From Bryobacterales bacterium (GTDB lineage Bacteria; Acidobacteriota; Terriglobia; Bryobacterales; Bryobacteraceae), in the NCBI GenBank assembly GCA_003139735.1, contig PLGA01000150.1, forward strand, positions 3,590 through 17,268: a stretch of 13,679 nucleotides of DNA, given 5' to 3'. Positions 1 to 5,826 of the stretch are shown here, piece after piece (position 1 is the stretch's first letter; the number at the start of each line of letters is the position of its first letter). The translations under genes and the position numbers were made by a program. A model generated the notes under the pieces. That model searched no databases, was not told the DNA's origin, and worked only from the letters and a program-made list of their open reading frames with translations.

Positions 1-306
1 CCCCGCGATCACGCGCCCGCCGCTGATAATCGCCCTCTCGCCGGGGTAAGCGGAGTAAGTCACATCGGAATCCTGGGGCGTCAGGACGAACGTCTCCGTC
101 AGCCGGTAGACGCCGCCGTGAATCAGCACCGTCGCCGGTGAGTTGTCCCCCTTGGCGCGCAGCGCGCGGACCGCGTCCCGCGCCGCAACGAGTGAGGTAA
201 GCGGCCCTTGCGGCGAGACAACCAGCGTGGCAGCCGGCGCCACCGCCCGAAGCGTCAGTGCCAGCGCGCATCCGAGCGCATTCCGAAGGCAAGACCATCG
301 AATCAT
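1..306 (-). CDS. Secreted right-handed parallel beta-helix protein, N-terminal part (runs off left edge)
   Basis: An open frame starts at ATG 306-304 and stays open for 102 codons to base 1, so only the N-terminus is visible. A GGGAGG Shine-Dalgarno at 318-313 lies 6 bases before the ATG. Residues 1-26 form a signal peptide: a basic start (MIRWSCLR), a hydrophobic run, and a likely cut near APAA. The following segment has the pattern AARDAVRALRAKG, then TVLIHGGVYRL and YSAYPGERAIISGG. This is how many pectate-lyase-like or GH141-like parallel beta-helix proteins begin: the strand-turn pattern of the first coils follows an ARDAVR helix. Such proteins act outside the cytoplasm on polysaccharides. 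The active site lies beyond the edge, so substrate and lyase/hydrolase class cannot be told. It follows hicB by 68 bases on the same strand but has its own strong ribosome site. The fold is fairly sure, the function open. Confidence 0.8.
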   Translation of the reverse strand, partial: MIRWSCLRNALGCALALTLRAVAPAATLVVSPQGPLTSLVAARDAVRALRAKGDNSPATVLIHGGVYRLTETFVLTPQDSDVTYSAYPGERAIISGGRVIAG

Positions 307-374
307 GCAAAACCTCCCATTCGCCGACCGCGACCCCGAAGTTTCCGCTGCCGGACGCCAAAGGCGTCGCCATC

Positions 375-623
375 TCACCCAGCCCGTCTGAGCGCCGGCG
401 CGTCCTCGATGACGATGCGGGGCCGTCCACTGGGGAGAGGAACGGGCAGGTCCAACTCCTTCAGCAAGCGCACGTGCTCTGCCATGCCCCACTTGGCCTG
501 ATAGAGACAATCTTCGACGGAATGCCCCACCCCTGTGAAGCCTTCCAGGTCGGGCGAGTAGAAAGAGAAGAAGTCAGGCTCGGCGGTGGCCTCAATTACG
601 AGCGAATAGCGCAGATCAATCAT
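375..623 (-). CDS. hicB: HicB-family antitoxin (short form)
   Basis: Eighty-two residues. The N-terminal stretch (RYSLVIEATAEPDFFSFYSPDLEGFTGVG) followed by SVEDCLYQAKWGMAEHVRLL is the HicB partial RNase H-like fold: a short sheet, the PDLEGF turn, then the helix that begins at SVED. HicB binds and neutralises the HicA mRNA interferase. The ATG at 623 lies inside the 3' end of hicA (8-base overlap) behind a run of G (AGGGGGG) about five bases upstream, so the two are translationally coupled. The order toxin then antitoxin is the usual hicAB order. After the fold only about 20 residues remain (PSGRPRIVIEDAPALRRAG), with no helix-turn-helix or ribbon-helix-helix. Autoregulation by direct DNA binding is therefore not evident. 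Family call firm; partner role inferred from position. Confidence 0.88.
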   Translation of the reverse strand: MIDLRYSLVIEATAEPDFFSFYSPDLEGFTGVGHSVEDCLYQAKWGMAEHVRLLKELDLPVPLPSGRPRIVIEDAPALRRAG

Positions 624-819
624 CGTTCCCCCCTGGCTTGATCCCGGCGGCTTTCAGGATTGCATGGCATGTGCCAGTTGGTACTTCTTTCGGCCCATGG
701 TAGTCTACGCGGATCAGTCTGTCATGCCCCGGCTTCCGATAATACCTGACAGATCCCTTCTCTTTGAGCAACCGAAACCCATCGTTCTCGAGCGTTTTCA
801 CCAACTCGCTGAACCGCAA
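616..819 (-). CDS. hicA: HicA-family toxin (mRNA interferase-like)
   Basis: Sixty-seven residues with the HicA double-stranded-RNA-binding-like layout: helix FSELVKTLENDGF, strands RLLKEKGSVRYYRKP and LIRVDYHG, then PTGTCHAILKAAGI. In this family the PTGT-IL-AG ending is highly typical. HicA cleaves mRNA in the cytoplasm and is held inactive by HicB, encoded immediately downstream with an 8-base overlap. The start is TTG at 819-817; no ATG or GTG lies between the tsaB stop (870-868) and the conserved helix, and an AAGGGAG purine run lies just before it. The usual G-S-H motif reads G-S-V here: residue 24 is Val where the catalytic His is expected. The toxin may therefore be inactive, or belong to a variant subfamily that uses another residue. 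The gene follows tsaB by 48 bases. Confidence 0.88.
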   Translation of the reverse strand: MRFSELVKTLENDGFRLLKEKGSVRYYRKPGHDRLIRVDYHGPKEVPTGTCHAILKAAGIKPGGNDD

Positions 820-867
820 GACTCCCTTGGCCCTTCTCCAGTTTACCGCCGGACCGCACCAACGTCC

Positions 868-1581
868 TTACTCCTTCCAGAACAATTCCGCATCCGACCG
901 TCTTACGTAATTGGCGTCCAGCGCGGCGGGGTCGCCCACTTCTCCCCGGTCCCACGCCGCCAGCGCGATCTTCGCCACAGCCCCGGCCATCGCCCGCGGC
1001 GCCGTCACCACCCGCGCGCCCGCGAACCGTGTGCCCGCCAGCGCAGCGCCGGTAAGCGCCGGATCGCTCGACACGAACTCCAACTCGCCCTCCGGCAGCC
1101 GTTCGATCCACGCCGCCAGTTTCATCACCACCTCCGGCGAAACCAGACGGCCGGCGCCATCGTAGACCGCGCCATAGATCTCCCCACGCCGCGCGTCGAG
1201 CACCGTCGCGCGCAGCGGCGCCGAACCGAAGGACGCCATCGCCCGCAGGTTCGAAACCGCCGCCGCCGGCTTGCCCAGCGCGTCCGCCAGTCCTTTGACG
1301 AAGGCCAGACCCACGCGCACCCCCGTGAACGATCCGGGTCCCGAGGCCGCCGCGAAACAATCGATCTCCTCCACCCTCACCCCGCGCCGCTCCAGTAACC
1401 CGGACAAATGCCCGAACAGCACGTGCGCGAAGCCCGAGGGCGAGTGCAGCGGCGCCTCCTCCAGCATCTCCTCGCCGCGCGTCAGCGCCAGGCCGCCGAA
1501 CTCGTGCGTCGTATCGGCGGCCAGGATCAGCGGCTTCACGGCGCGAGCCGGCATCCGGTCGGCGGCGCGTCCGGTACTCAT
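868..1581 (-). CDS. tsaB: tRNA threonylcarbamoyladenosine biosynthesis protein TsaB
   Basis: A 237-residue ASKHA-fold protein of the TsaB/YeaZ family. Visible family marks are LILAADTT (residues 18-25), the conserved GPGSFTGVRVGLAFVKGLA block (81-99), then GKPAAAVSNLRAMA and a central VLDARRGEIYGAVYD strand. TsaB pairs with TsaD and TsaE in the cytoplasm to put the threonylcarbamoyl group on A37 of ANN-decoding tRNAs (t6A), an essential step in most bacteria. The ATG overlaps the TGA of the substrate-binding protein gene (ATGA, 1581-1578), implying translational coupling. A later ATG at residue 10 would give a more usual short N-terminus, but it has no Shine-Dalgarno. The odd feature is the location at the end of a sugar ABC importer operon and ahead of hicAB, not beside rimI or tsaD. 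Length is normal for the family. Confidence 0.93.
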   Translation of the reverse strand: MSTGRAADRMPARAVKPLILAADTTHEFGGLALTRGEEMLEEAPLHSPSGFAHVLFGHLSGLLERRGVRVEEIDCFAAASGPGSFTGVRVGLAFVKGLADALGKPAAAVSNLRAMASFGSAPLRATVLDARRGEIYGAVYDGAGRLVSPEVVMKLAAWIERLPEGELEFVSSDPALTGAALAGTRFAGARVVTAPRAMAGAVAKIALAAWDRGEVGDPAALDANYVRRSDAELFWKE

Positions 1582-2528
1582 CTCTTCTTGGGCACCGCCC
1601 CGAAACTCGCGGGAGTCACAATCGTCGCATCGATATTGTATTGCTTCTCCGGCTTGAAGCCCGGTTCACGCAGGATGCGGTTGCCGATTTCCACGGCTTT
1701 ATCGACGCACAAAGGATAAACGAACGTGGCGGCCAGCACGCCGTCCTTCACTTTCTGGATGCCGCCCGCCTCCCCGCTGAGGCCGTCCACGCCCACGAAG
1801 GCCATCTCCTTCTCGCGTCCCAACTCTTTGGCGGCCAGATAGGCGCCGATGGCCATGGGGTCGTTGTGGCCGTAAACCACGTCGATCCCGGGCTGCGCGC
1901 GCAGCACTTCCGTCATGCGGTCCTTGGCCTTCGCCTGGATCCAGTCGGCCACCGGCTCGGCCACCATCCGAATGCCCGGATATTTGGCGAAAACCGCCTT
2001 GGCGCCGCCATTGCGGTTGATCTCGCCCTCCACGCCGAGCAGCCCGCGCATTTGGACAATCTTGCCCTTGGGCTCGCCGTACTTCCGCTTGAGATAGTCC
2101 ACGATGAACTCGCCGGCCATGCGGCCAATCTCGGCGTTGTCGCTCCGTATGTAAGTGCTGTAGTTGGGTTGGAGGATGTCGCGCTCCAGGCAGATCGTAG
2201 GGATCTTGGCTTCCATGGCCTGGCCCATCACAGCGGTGAGCGCGGCGCGCTCGTTGGGCGCGACAATCAGCAGATCGGGCTTCTGGCGGATGAAGGTCTC
2301 CACTTGCGCCACCTGCTTGCTGTTGTCCTGCTGCGCGTCGGCGATCGCCAGCTTCACGTCGGAATACGCGGCGAACAGTTGGGTCATGAGCGCGTTTTGG
2401 GCGGCGCGATACGGCTCGGCGTTGTTGCACTGGCTGAAGGCCACGAAGTACCGCTTGTCCGTACGCGTCGCGGAGCAGGAACACAAACACAGGGCCAAGG
2501 CCGCCACAACCAGCGCTTTCCCGCTCAA
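1578..2528 (-). CDS. Sugar ABC transporter substrate-binding lipoprotein (Peripla_BP_4 type)
   Basis: A 316-residue periplasmic-binding protein of the ribose/galactose-binding class. Residues 1-18 are a signal sequence with a cysteine-rich end (LCLCSC). Cys18 after L-C-S is a plausible lipidation site, so the protein would be anchored facing the periplasm. The mature part shows the two-lobe pattern: DAQQDNSKQVAQVETFI (64-80), DLLIVAPNERAAL (85-97), YGHNDPMAIGAYLAAKELG (219-237) and FVGVDGL (244-250). It is the third gene of an ATPase-permease-binding protein set. TTG at 2528-2526 is chosen because AGGGAG lies at 2540-2535, six bases away, and the signal peptide follows directly. The nearby ATG at 2533 gives only ATG-GAT-TGA. 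The ligand is probably a monosaccharide or polyol, but no residue visible here fixes which one. Confidence 0.9.
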   Translation of the reverse strand: MSGKALVVAALALCLCSCSATRTDKRYFVAFSQCNNAEPYRAAQNALMTQLFAAYSDVKLAIADAQQDNSKQVAQVETFIRQKPDLLIVAPNERAALTAVMGQAMEAKIPTICLERDILQPNYSTYIRSDNAEIGRMAGEFIVDYLKRKYGEPKGKIVQMRGLLGVEGEINRNGGAKAVFAKYPGIRMVAEPVADWIQAKAKDRMTEVLRAQPGIDVVYGHNDPMAIGAYLAAKELGREKEMAFVGVDGLSGEAGGIQKVKDGVLAATFVYPLCVDKAVEIGNRILREPGFKPEKQYNIDATIVTPASFGAVPKKR

Positions 2529-2598
2529 TCCATGCTCCCTTTCCGAGCCGCGAACGCCCTGCGAGCCGCGAACGTAAGAGAGCGGTTCTTCTTCACAT
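2529..2598 (-). repeat. Spacer with tandem direct repeat and duplicated initiation-like segment
   Basis: This 70-base spacer separates the permease stop from the binding-protein start. It holds two perfect copies of CGAGCCGCGAACG (plus strand, 2544-2556 and 2562-2574; period 18). At its two borders the minus strand reads AAAGGAGA-ATGGATTGA (ending at 2599, the permease stop) and AAAGGGAGC-ATGGATTGA (ending at 2525, over the binding-protein start). This suggests a small duplication that moved or copied the ribosome-binding segment. Confidence 0.6.
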
Positions 2599-3564
2599 TC
2601 AATCCATTCTCCTTTGCCTTTGCGCCGCCACCGCCAGAACGATAATGACGGCTTTCACCATCATCTCCACATTGCTATCCACGTTGCCCAGGCGCAGCAT
2701 GTTGGTCAGCACCCCCATGATCAACGTCCCCACGATGGTCCCCGCAATCGAGCCTTTGCCGCCCGCGAGGCGCGTTCCACCGATCACCACCGCCGCGATG
2801 GCGTCCAGCTCATAAGCCACGCCGGCGTTGGGGTTGCCCTGTTGATTCCCGGCGGCGTACAGCACGCCCGCGAAACCGGCCAGCAGGCCCGACAGCGCGT
2901 AGACCACAATTTTAACGCGGCGGATGGGTAAGCCGGCGTAACGCGCGGCGGTTTCGTTATCCCCGATGGCGCGCACCTGCCTCCCGAACACGGTCCGGCT
3001 CAGGAGCACCCAAAATACCGCCGCCAGCGCCGCGTAGCAGGCAATCACGAGCGGTTTCTGGCGGAACGCGGCGGCGAACCGGGCAGCCACGTCGCCTCCG
3101 AAGCCGATATCGATGTTGGCGTTGTTGGTGAGCCACTTGGCCAGGCCGCGAATGCCGATCATGGTGGCCAGGGTCACGATGAACGGCTGGATCTCCAGGC
3201 CCGCGATGGCCGCGCCATTGACCGCTCCGGCCAGCCCTCCCGCCAGCGTCGCGCCCGCGATGGCGTAGACCACGTGCGCCGCGTAGCCCGCGCCCGGCCA
3301 GGCCCGCGTCAGCCCCATCGCCACCAGGGACGTGGAAAGCGCCAGCGTGCTCCCCACGCTTAAATCGATGCCCCCCGTGAGAATCACCAGCGTCATCCCG
3401 AGCGAGATGATTCCGATCAAGGAAATCTGGCGCAGGATATCCGTCAGATTGCCCATCTGGAGGAAGATGCGTGAGCCGTCGGAGGCTACCGGGCTAATCG
3501 CAATGGCCAGCAGCACAACGCCCGCCAGCGCCATCAGGCCCTGCGAGTCGCGCAGTTTCCTCAT
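2599..3564 (-). CDS. Sugar ABC transporter permease (RbsC/BPD_transp_2 family)
   Basis: A 321-residue, very hydrophobic inner-membrane permease of the ribose-type (CUT2) importers. Family marks are ISLIGIISLGMTLVILTGGIDLS (48-69), a conserved stretch that starts each member's core, then PFIVTLATMIGIRG (127-140), the cytoplasmic coupling segment GDNETAARYAGLPI (201-214), and the closing AAVVIGGTRLAGGKGSI (257-273). About eight to ten membrane segments can be drawn. The ATG at 3564 overlaps the ATPase TGA (ATGA, 3564-3561), so the two are coupled. The open frame runs further upstream to 3897, but that part lies wholly inside the ATPase gene and its sequence is arginine-rich and non-membrane, so it is not taken as coding. 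The protein would form the pore with the ATPase encoded upstream and accept ligand from the lipoprotein encoded downstream. Confidence 0.94.
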   Translation of the reverse strand: MRKLRDSQGLMALAGVVLLAIAISPVASDGSRIFLQMGNLTDILRQISLIGIISLGMTLVILTGGIDLSVGSTLALSTSLVAMGLTRAWPGAGYAAHVVYAIAGATLAGGLAGAVNGAAIAGLEIQPFIVTLATMIGIRGLAKWLTNNANIDIGFGGDVAARFAAAFRQKPLVIACYAALAAVFWVLLSRTVFGRQVRAIGDNETAARYAGLPIRRVKIVVYALSGLLAGFAGVLYAAGNQQGNPNAGVAYELDAIAAVVIGGTRLAGGKGSIAGTIVGTLIMGVLTNMLRLGNVDSNVEMMVKAVIIVLAVAAQRQRRMD

Positions 3565-5078
3565 GAACGAGCCCCGGTGGCGGCGGCCATAATGCGCTCG
3601 GGGGTGGCTTCCGCGGCGGTGTACGTGGCCGCCACCCGGCCATCGGCCAGCACCAGGATGCGGTCCGCGCAGCGCAGCAGCTCGGGCAGTTCGGAACTCG
3701 CCAGCATCACGCCTTTTCCGGCGGCCGCCAGCTCCGCGATCATGCGGTAGACGTCCTGCTTCGCGCCGATGTCGATGCCGCGCGCCGGGTCGTCCAAAAA
3801 CAGGACGTCGGGGTTCACCAGCAGCCATCGGCCCAGCAGGGCCTTCTGTTGGTTGCCGCCGCTCAACCATCCGACCGGCGCGGAAAACGAGGCGCACCGC
3901 AGCGCCAGTTGCCGGTAGAGCGGTAGAAGAGCGGCGCGCTCGCGCTCCGCCGAAAGAAAGCCCAGGCGGCTCATCCGGGGCAGGGAGGCCATGGCGCCGT
4001 TTTCCAGCACGCTCATGTCCATCATCAGGCCCTGGAGCTTGCGGTCCTCCGGCAGCAAGCCGATGCCATGCCGCATGGCCGCCGCCGGAGACCGGACCTC
4101 CACGGGAACGCCCCGCAGCCGGATTTCGCCGCCGGTCGCGCGGTCCATCCCGAAGAGCGCCGCGCCCAACTCGCTGCGCCCCGCGCCCACCAGGCCCGCG
4201 ATGCCCAGCACCTCGCCCGCGCCAAGCTCGAAGGAAACATCCCGCAGTTTCCGCGTCGTCAAGCCCCTCACGGAGAGCAGTGGGGCGGATTGGTAATCTG
4301 CGCGGCGGTTGTCAACCGCCGCGCGGGCCGATTGCCAATCGGCCCGCAGTTCGTCCGCCCCGCCCACCATCATCCGAACCAGCGCCCCAGGCGTCGTCGT
4401 GGGGACCTCCACCGTGCCCACCGTCTCCCCGTCCCTCAACACCGTGGCGCGGTCGCACACCCGAAAAATCTCGTCCATCTTGTGCGAGACGTAGACAATC
4501 GAAACGCCGCTTTGCTTCAGTTCGCGGATCGTCCCGAACAAGCGTTCCGCCGCGTCCTCGCCGAGCGAGCTGGTCGGCTCGTCCATCAGAATCGCGCGCG
4601 CCCGCATGCTCAGCGCCCGCGCCAGCGCCACCAACTGGGCTTGGCCAATGGGAAGCTCGGCCACCATCTCGCGCGGGCCGCGCCGCAATCCCACGCGCTC
4701 CAGGAAGGGCCGGCAGAATGCGTCCACTTTGCGGAAATCCACCCACGCCGCTTCGCGGAAACTCAGGTTGCCGATGACCATGTTCTCGCCGATGGTGAGA
4801 TGCGGAAACAGGTCCAGCTCCTGATAGATAATGCCGATCCCCTGGCGTTGCGCTTCGAGCGGATTCCGTATCGGCGCCGCTTTCCCATCGATCAGGATGC
4901 GGCCCGCGTCCGGGCGCACCGAGCCAGCCAGGATCTTGGCCAGGGTGCTCTTGCCGGCGCCGTTCTCCCCCACCAGGGCGTGCGCTTCACCCGCCGCGAG
5001 AGCCAGCGAGGCGCCCCTCAGCGCGTGAACGCCGCCGTAGCGTTTGCCGATTCCCTCGGCTCGAAGCAGGTCGGACAT
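3561..5078 (-). CDS. Sugar ABC transporter ATP-binding protein, two fused nucleotide-binding domains (RbsA/MglA type)
   Basis: A 505-residue duplicated ATPase that powers the importer on the cytoplasmic side. Domain 1 (about 4-240) has Walker A GENGAGKST (37-45), Q-loop Gln86, signature ELPIGQAQ (141-148), Walker B ILMDEP with Glu167, and switch His199. Domain 2 (about 266-500) has the degenerate P-loop GLVGAGRSE (295-303), signature LSGGNQQ (405-411) and FLDDPARGID (427-436), the usual pattern in which site 2 is weakened. The linker is peculiar. Residues 245-265 are encoded by nested palindromes and contain the peptide repeat RADWQSA / RADYQSA, foreign to the family. They sit exactly between the two domains, where an insertion should be tolerated. 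The ATG at 5078 has only a weak GGGGA before it. It lies 36 bases after the PEP-CTERM gene and overlaps the permease start by four bases. Confidence 0.95.
   Translation of the reverse strand: MSDLLRAEGIGKRYGGVHALRGASLALAAGEAHALVGENGAGKSTLAKILAGSVRPDAGRILIDGKAAPIRNPLEAQRQGIGIIYQELDLFPHLTIGENMVIGNLSFREAAWVDFRKVDAFCRPFLERVGLRRGPREMVAELPIGQAQLVALARALSMRARAILMDEPTSSLGEDAAERLFGTIRELKQSGVSIVYVSHKMDEIFRVCDRATVLRDGETVGTVEVPTTTPGALVRMMVGGADELRADWQSARAAVDNRRADYQSAPLLSVRGLTTRKLRDVSFELGAGEVLGIAGLVGAGRSELGAALFGMDRATGGEIRLRGVPVEVRSPAAAMRHGIGLLPEDRKLQGLMMDMSVLENGAMASLPRMSRLGFLSAERERAALLPLYRQLALRCASFSAPVGWLSGGNQQKALLGRWLLVNPDVLFLDDPARGIDIGAKQDVYRMIAELAAAGKGVMLASSELPELLRCADRILVLADGRVAATYTAAEATPERIMAAATGARS
4282..4361. 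repeat. Nested palindromic repeat inserted in the ATPase gene
   Basis: Three inverted repeats occupy 80 bases. Inner palindrome A has 11-base arms CGCGGCGGTTG (4301-4311) and its complement (4313-4323) around one base. Inner palindrome B has 12-base arms GCGGGCCGATTG (4323-4334) and its complement (4336-4347) around one base. Outer 8-base arms GGGGCGGA (4282-4289) and TCCGCCCC (4354-4361) enclose both, so a three-way cruciform can be drawn. The element keeps the reading frame of the ATPase and encodes the inter-domain linker. It looks like a dispersed REP/MITE-like repeat, but no second copy is in the window. Confidence 0.8.
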
Positions 5079-5114
5079 CGGTCCCCGGTTCTAAACCGAG
5101 GATCTTAACAGCCT

Positions 5115-5777
5115 TTAGCGCAACGCGGCATGGCGCGTCATCCGCCTGCGGCTCAACATGCAGGCCAAGATGCCGGCCAGCGCCAGCGTCCACGTCGCGG
5201 GCTCGGGCGTGGCGACCACGGCGAACACGTCGAGGTCGTCCACAAGGAACTCGCCTAGATCGTTGCCCATCGTCAAGCTCAGTACGGAGGACGACGTTGG
5301 CGCGAGGATTTCAAAGGAATAGTAAGTGTAGCCCTGAACGGGAACCACCGATGCGCTCAAAAGGGAAGCCCCGCCAAACGAAGCGGAGAATCGGTTGGAA
5401 TACGGGCTTACCGGCGCCGTATCCTGGGCCATGTACCAGGACACTTCATATTCGCCTCCCGACACAGTGGAGATCGTTTGCGAAAGAGTAATGGAATCGG
5501 CGACCAGGTCACCGAAGTACGCCTGATTATCCCCGCTGTTCGGGCTGATTCCATCCACCGGGTCGACGCCTTCCACGCCATACAGCGTTCCCAATTCGAT
5601 CGGTACATCGTTTCCCGCGAGCGTCCACCCCGTAAAGTCTCCGGTTTCGAAGCCGCAATTGGCTACGAGATTCGCCGGGTTCGAATCGCAGAGGCTGATG
5701 ATGTTATCCGCCCTGCATTGAGGAACGCCTATTAAGAGGCAAAAAACGAGGCAACAAAGTATACCGGCGGTCTTCAT
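5115..5777 (-). CDS. PEP-CTERM sorting domain protein
   Basis: A 220-residue exported protein. Residues 1-23 are a signal peptide (MKTAGILCCLVFCLLIGVPQCRA). The body opens with NLVANCGFETGDFTGWTLAGN (37-57), a start shared by many PEP-CTERM proteins with a jelly-roll, carbohydrate-binding-like fold. It continues as a beta-rich, Ser/Thr/Tyr-rich domain with few basic residues. The C-terminus is a textbook PEP-CTERM: TPEPATW (190-196), a short membrane segment, then SRRR (209-212). Such tails are cut and transferred by exosortase in cells that make exopolysaccharide; no exosortase gene is in this window. The ATG at 5777 is backed by GGAGAG at 5788-5783, spaced five. The gene starts 49 bases after the S53 peptidase stop on the same strand, so the two may share a transcript. 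The specific function is unknown. Confidence 0.9.
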   Translation of the reverse strand: MKTAGILCCLVFCLLIGVPQCRADNIISLCDSNPANLVANCGFETGDFTGWTLAGNDVPIELGTLYGVEGVDPVDGISPNSGDNQAYFGDLVADSITLSQTISTVSGGEYEVSWYMAQDTAPVSPYSNRFSASFGGASLLSASVVPVQGYTYYSFEILAPTSSSVLSLTMGNDLGEFLVDDLDVFAVVATPEPATWTLALAGILACMLSRRRMTRHAALR

Positions 5778-5826
5778 GTTTTCTCTCCGATCGATACTTG
5801 AAGGTTACTCCGAGTCACCGGCCCGA

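Noticed and set aside
354..368. GACGCC-AAA-GGCGTC hairpin as a rho-independent terminator after hicB
   Set aside because: Only a six-base stem and no T-run after it on the minus strand; could be chance in GC-rich DNA.
1641..2645. A 334-codon plus-strand open frame across the binding-protein gene
   Set aside because: It is the antisense of a well-supported lipoprotein gene, His/Leu/Ala-rich with no recognisable domain or ribosome site.
3565..3897. N-terminal extension of the permease
   Set aside because: It lies entirely within the ATPase gene in another frame, is Arg/Gly-rich, and the ATG at 3564 with ATGA overlap gives a permease of normal length.
4068..5108. A 346-codon plus-strand open frame opposite the ABC ATPase
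   Set aside because: Antisense to intact Walker and signature motifs; Arg/His/Pro-rich composition typical of shadow frames.
5803..5819. Imperfect inverted repeat GGTTACTC/GAGTCACC between the S53 and PEP-CTERM genes as a terminator
   Set aside because: One mismatch, a single-base centre that cannot form a tight loop, and no U-tract.
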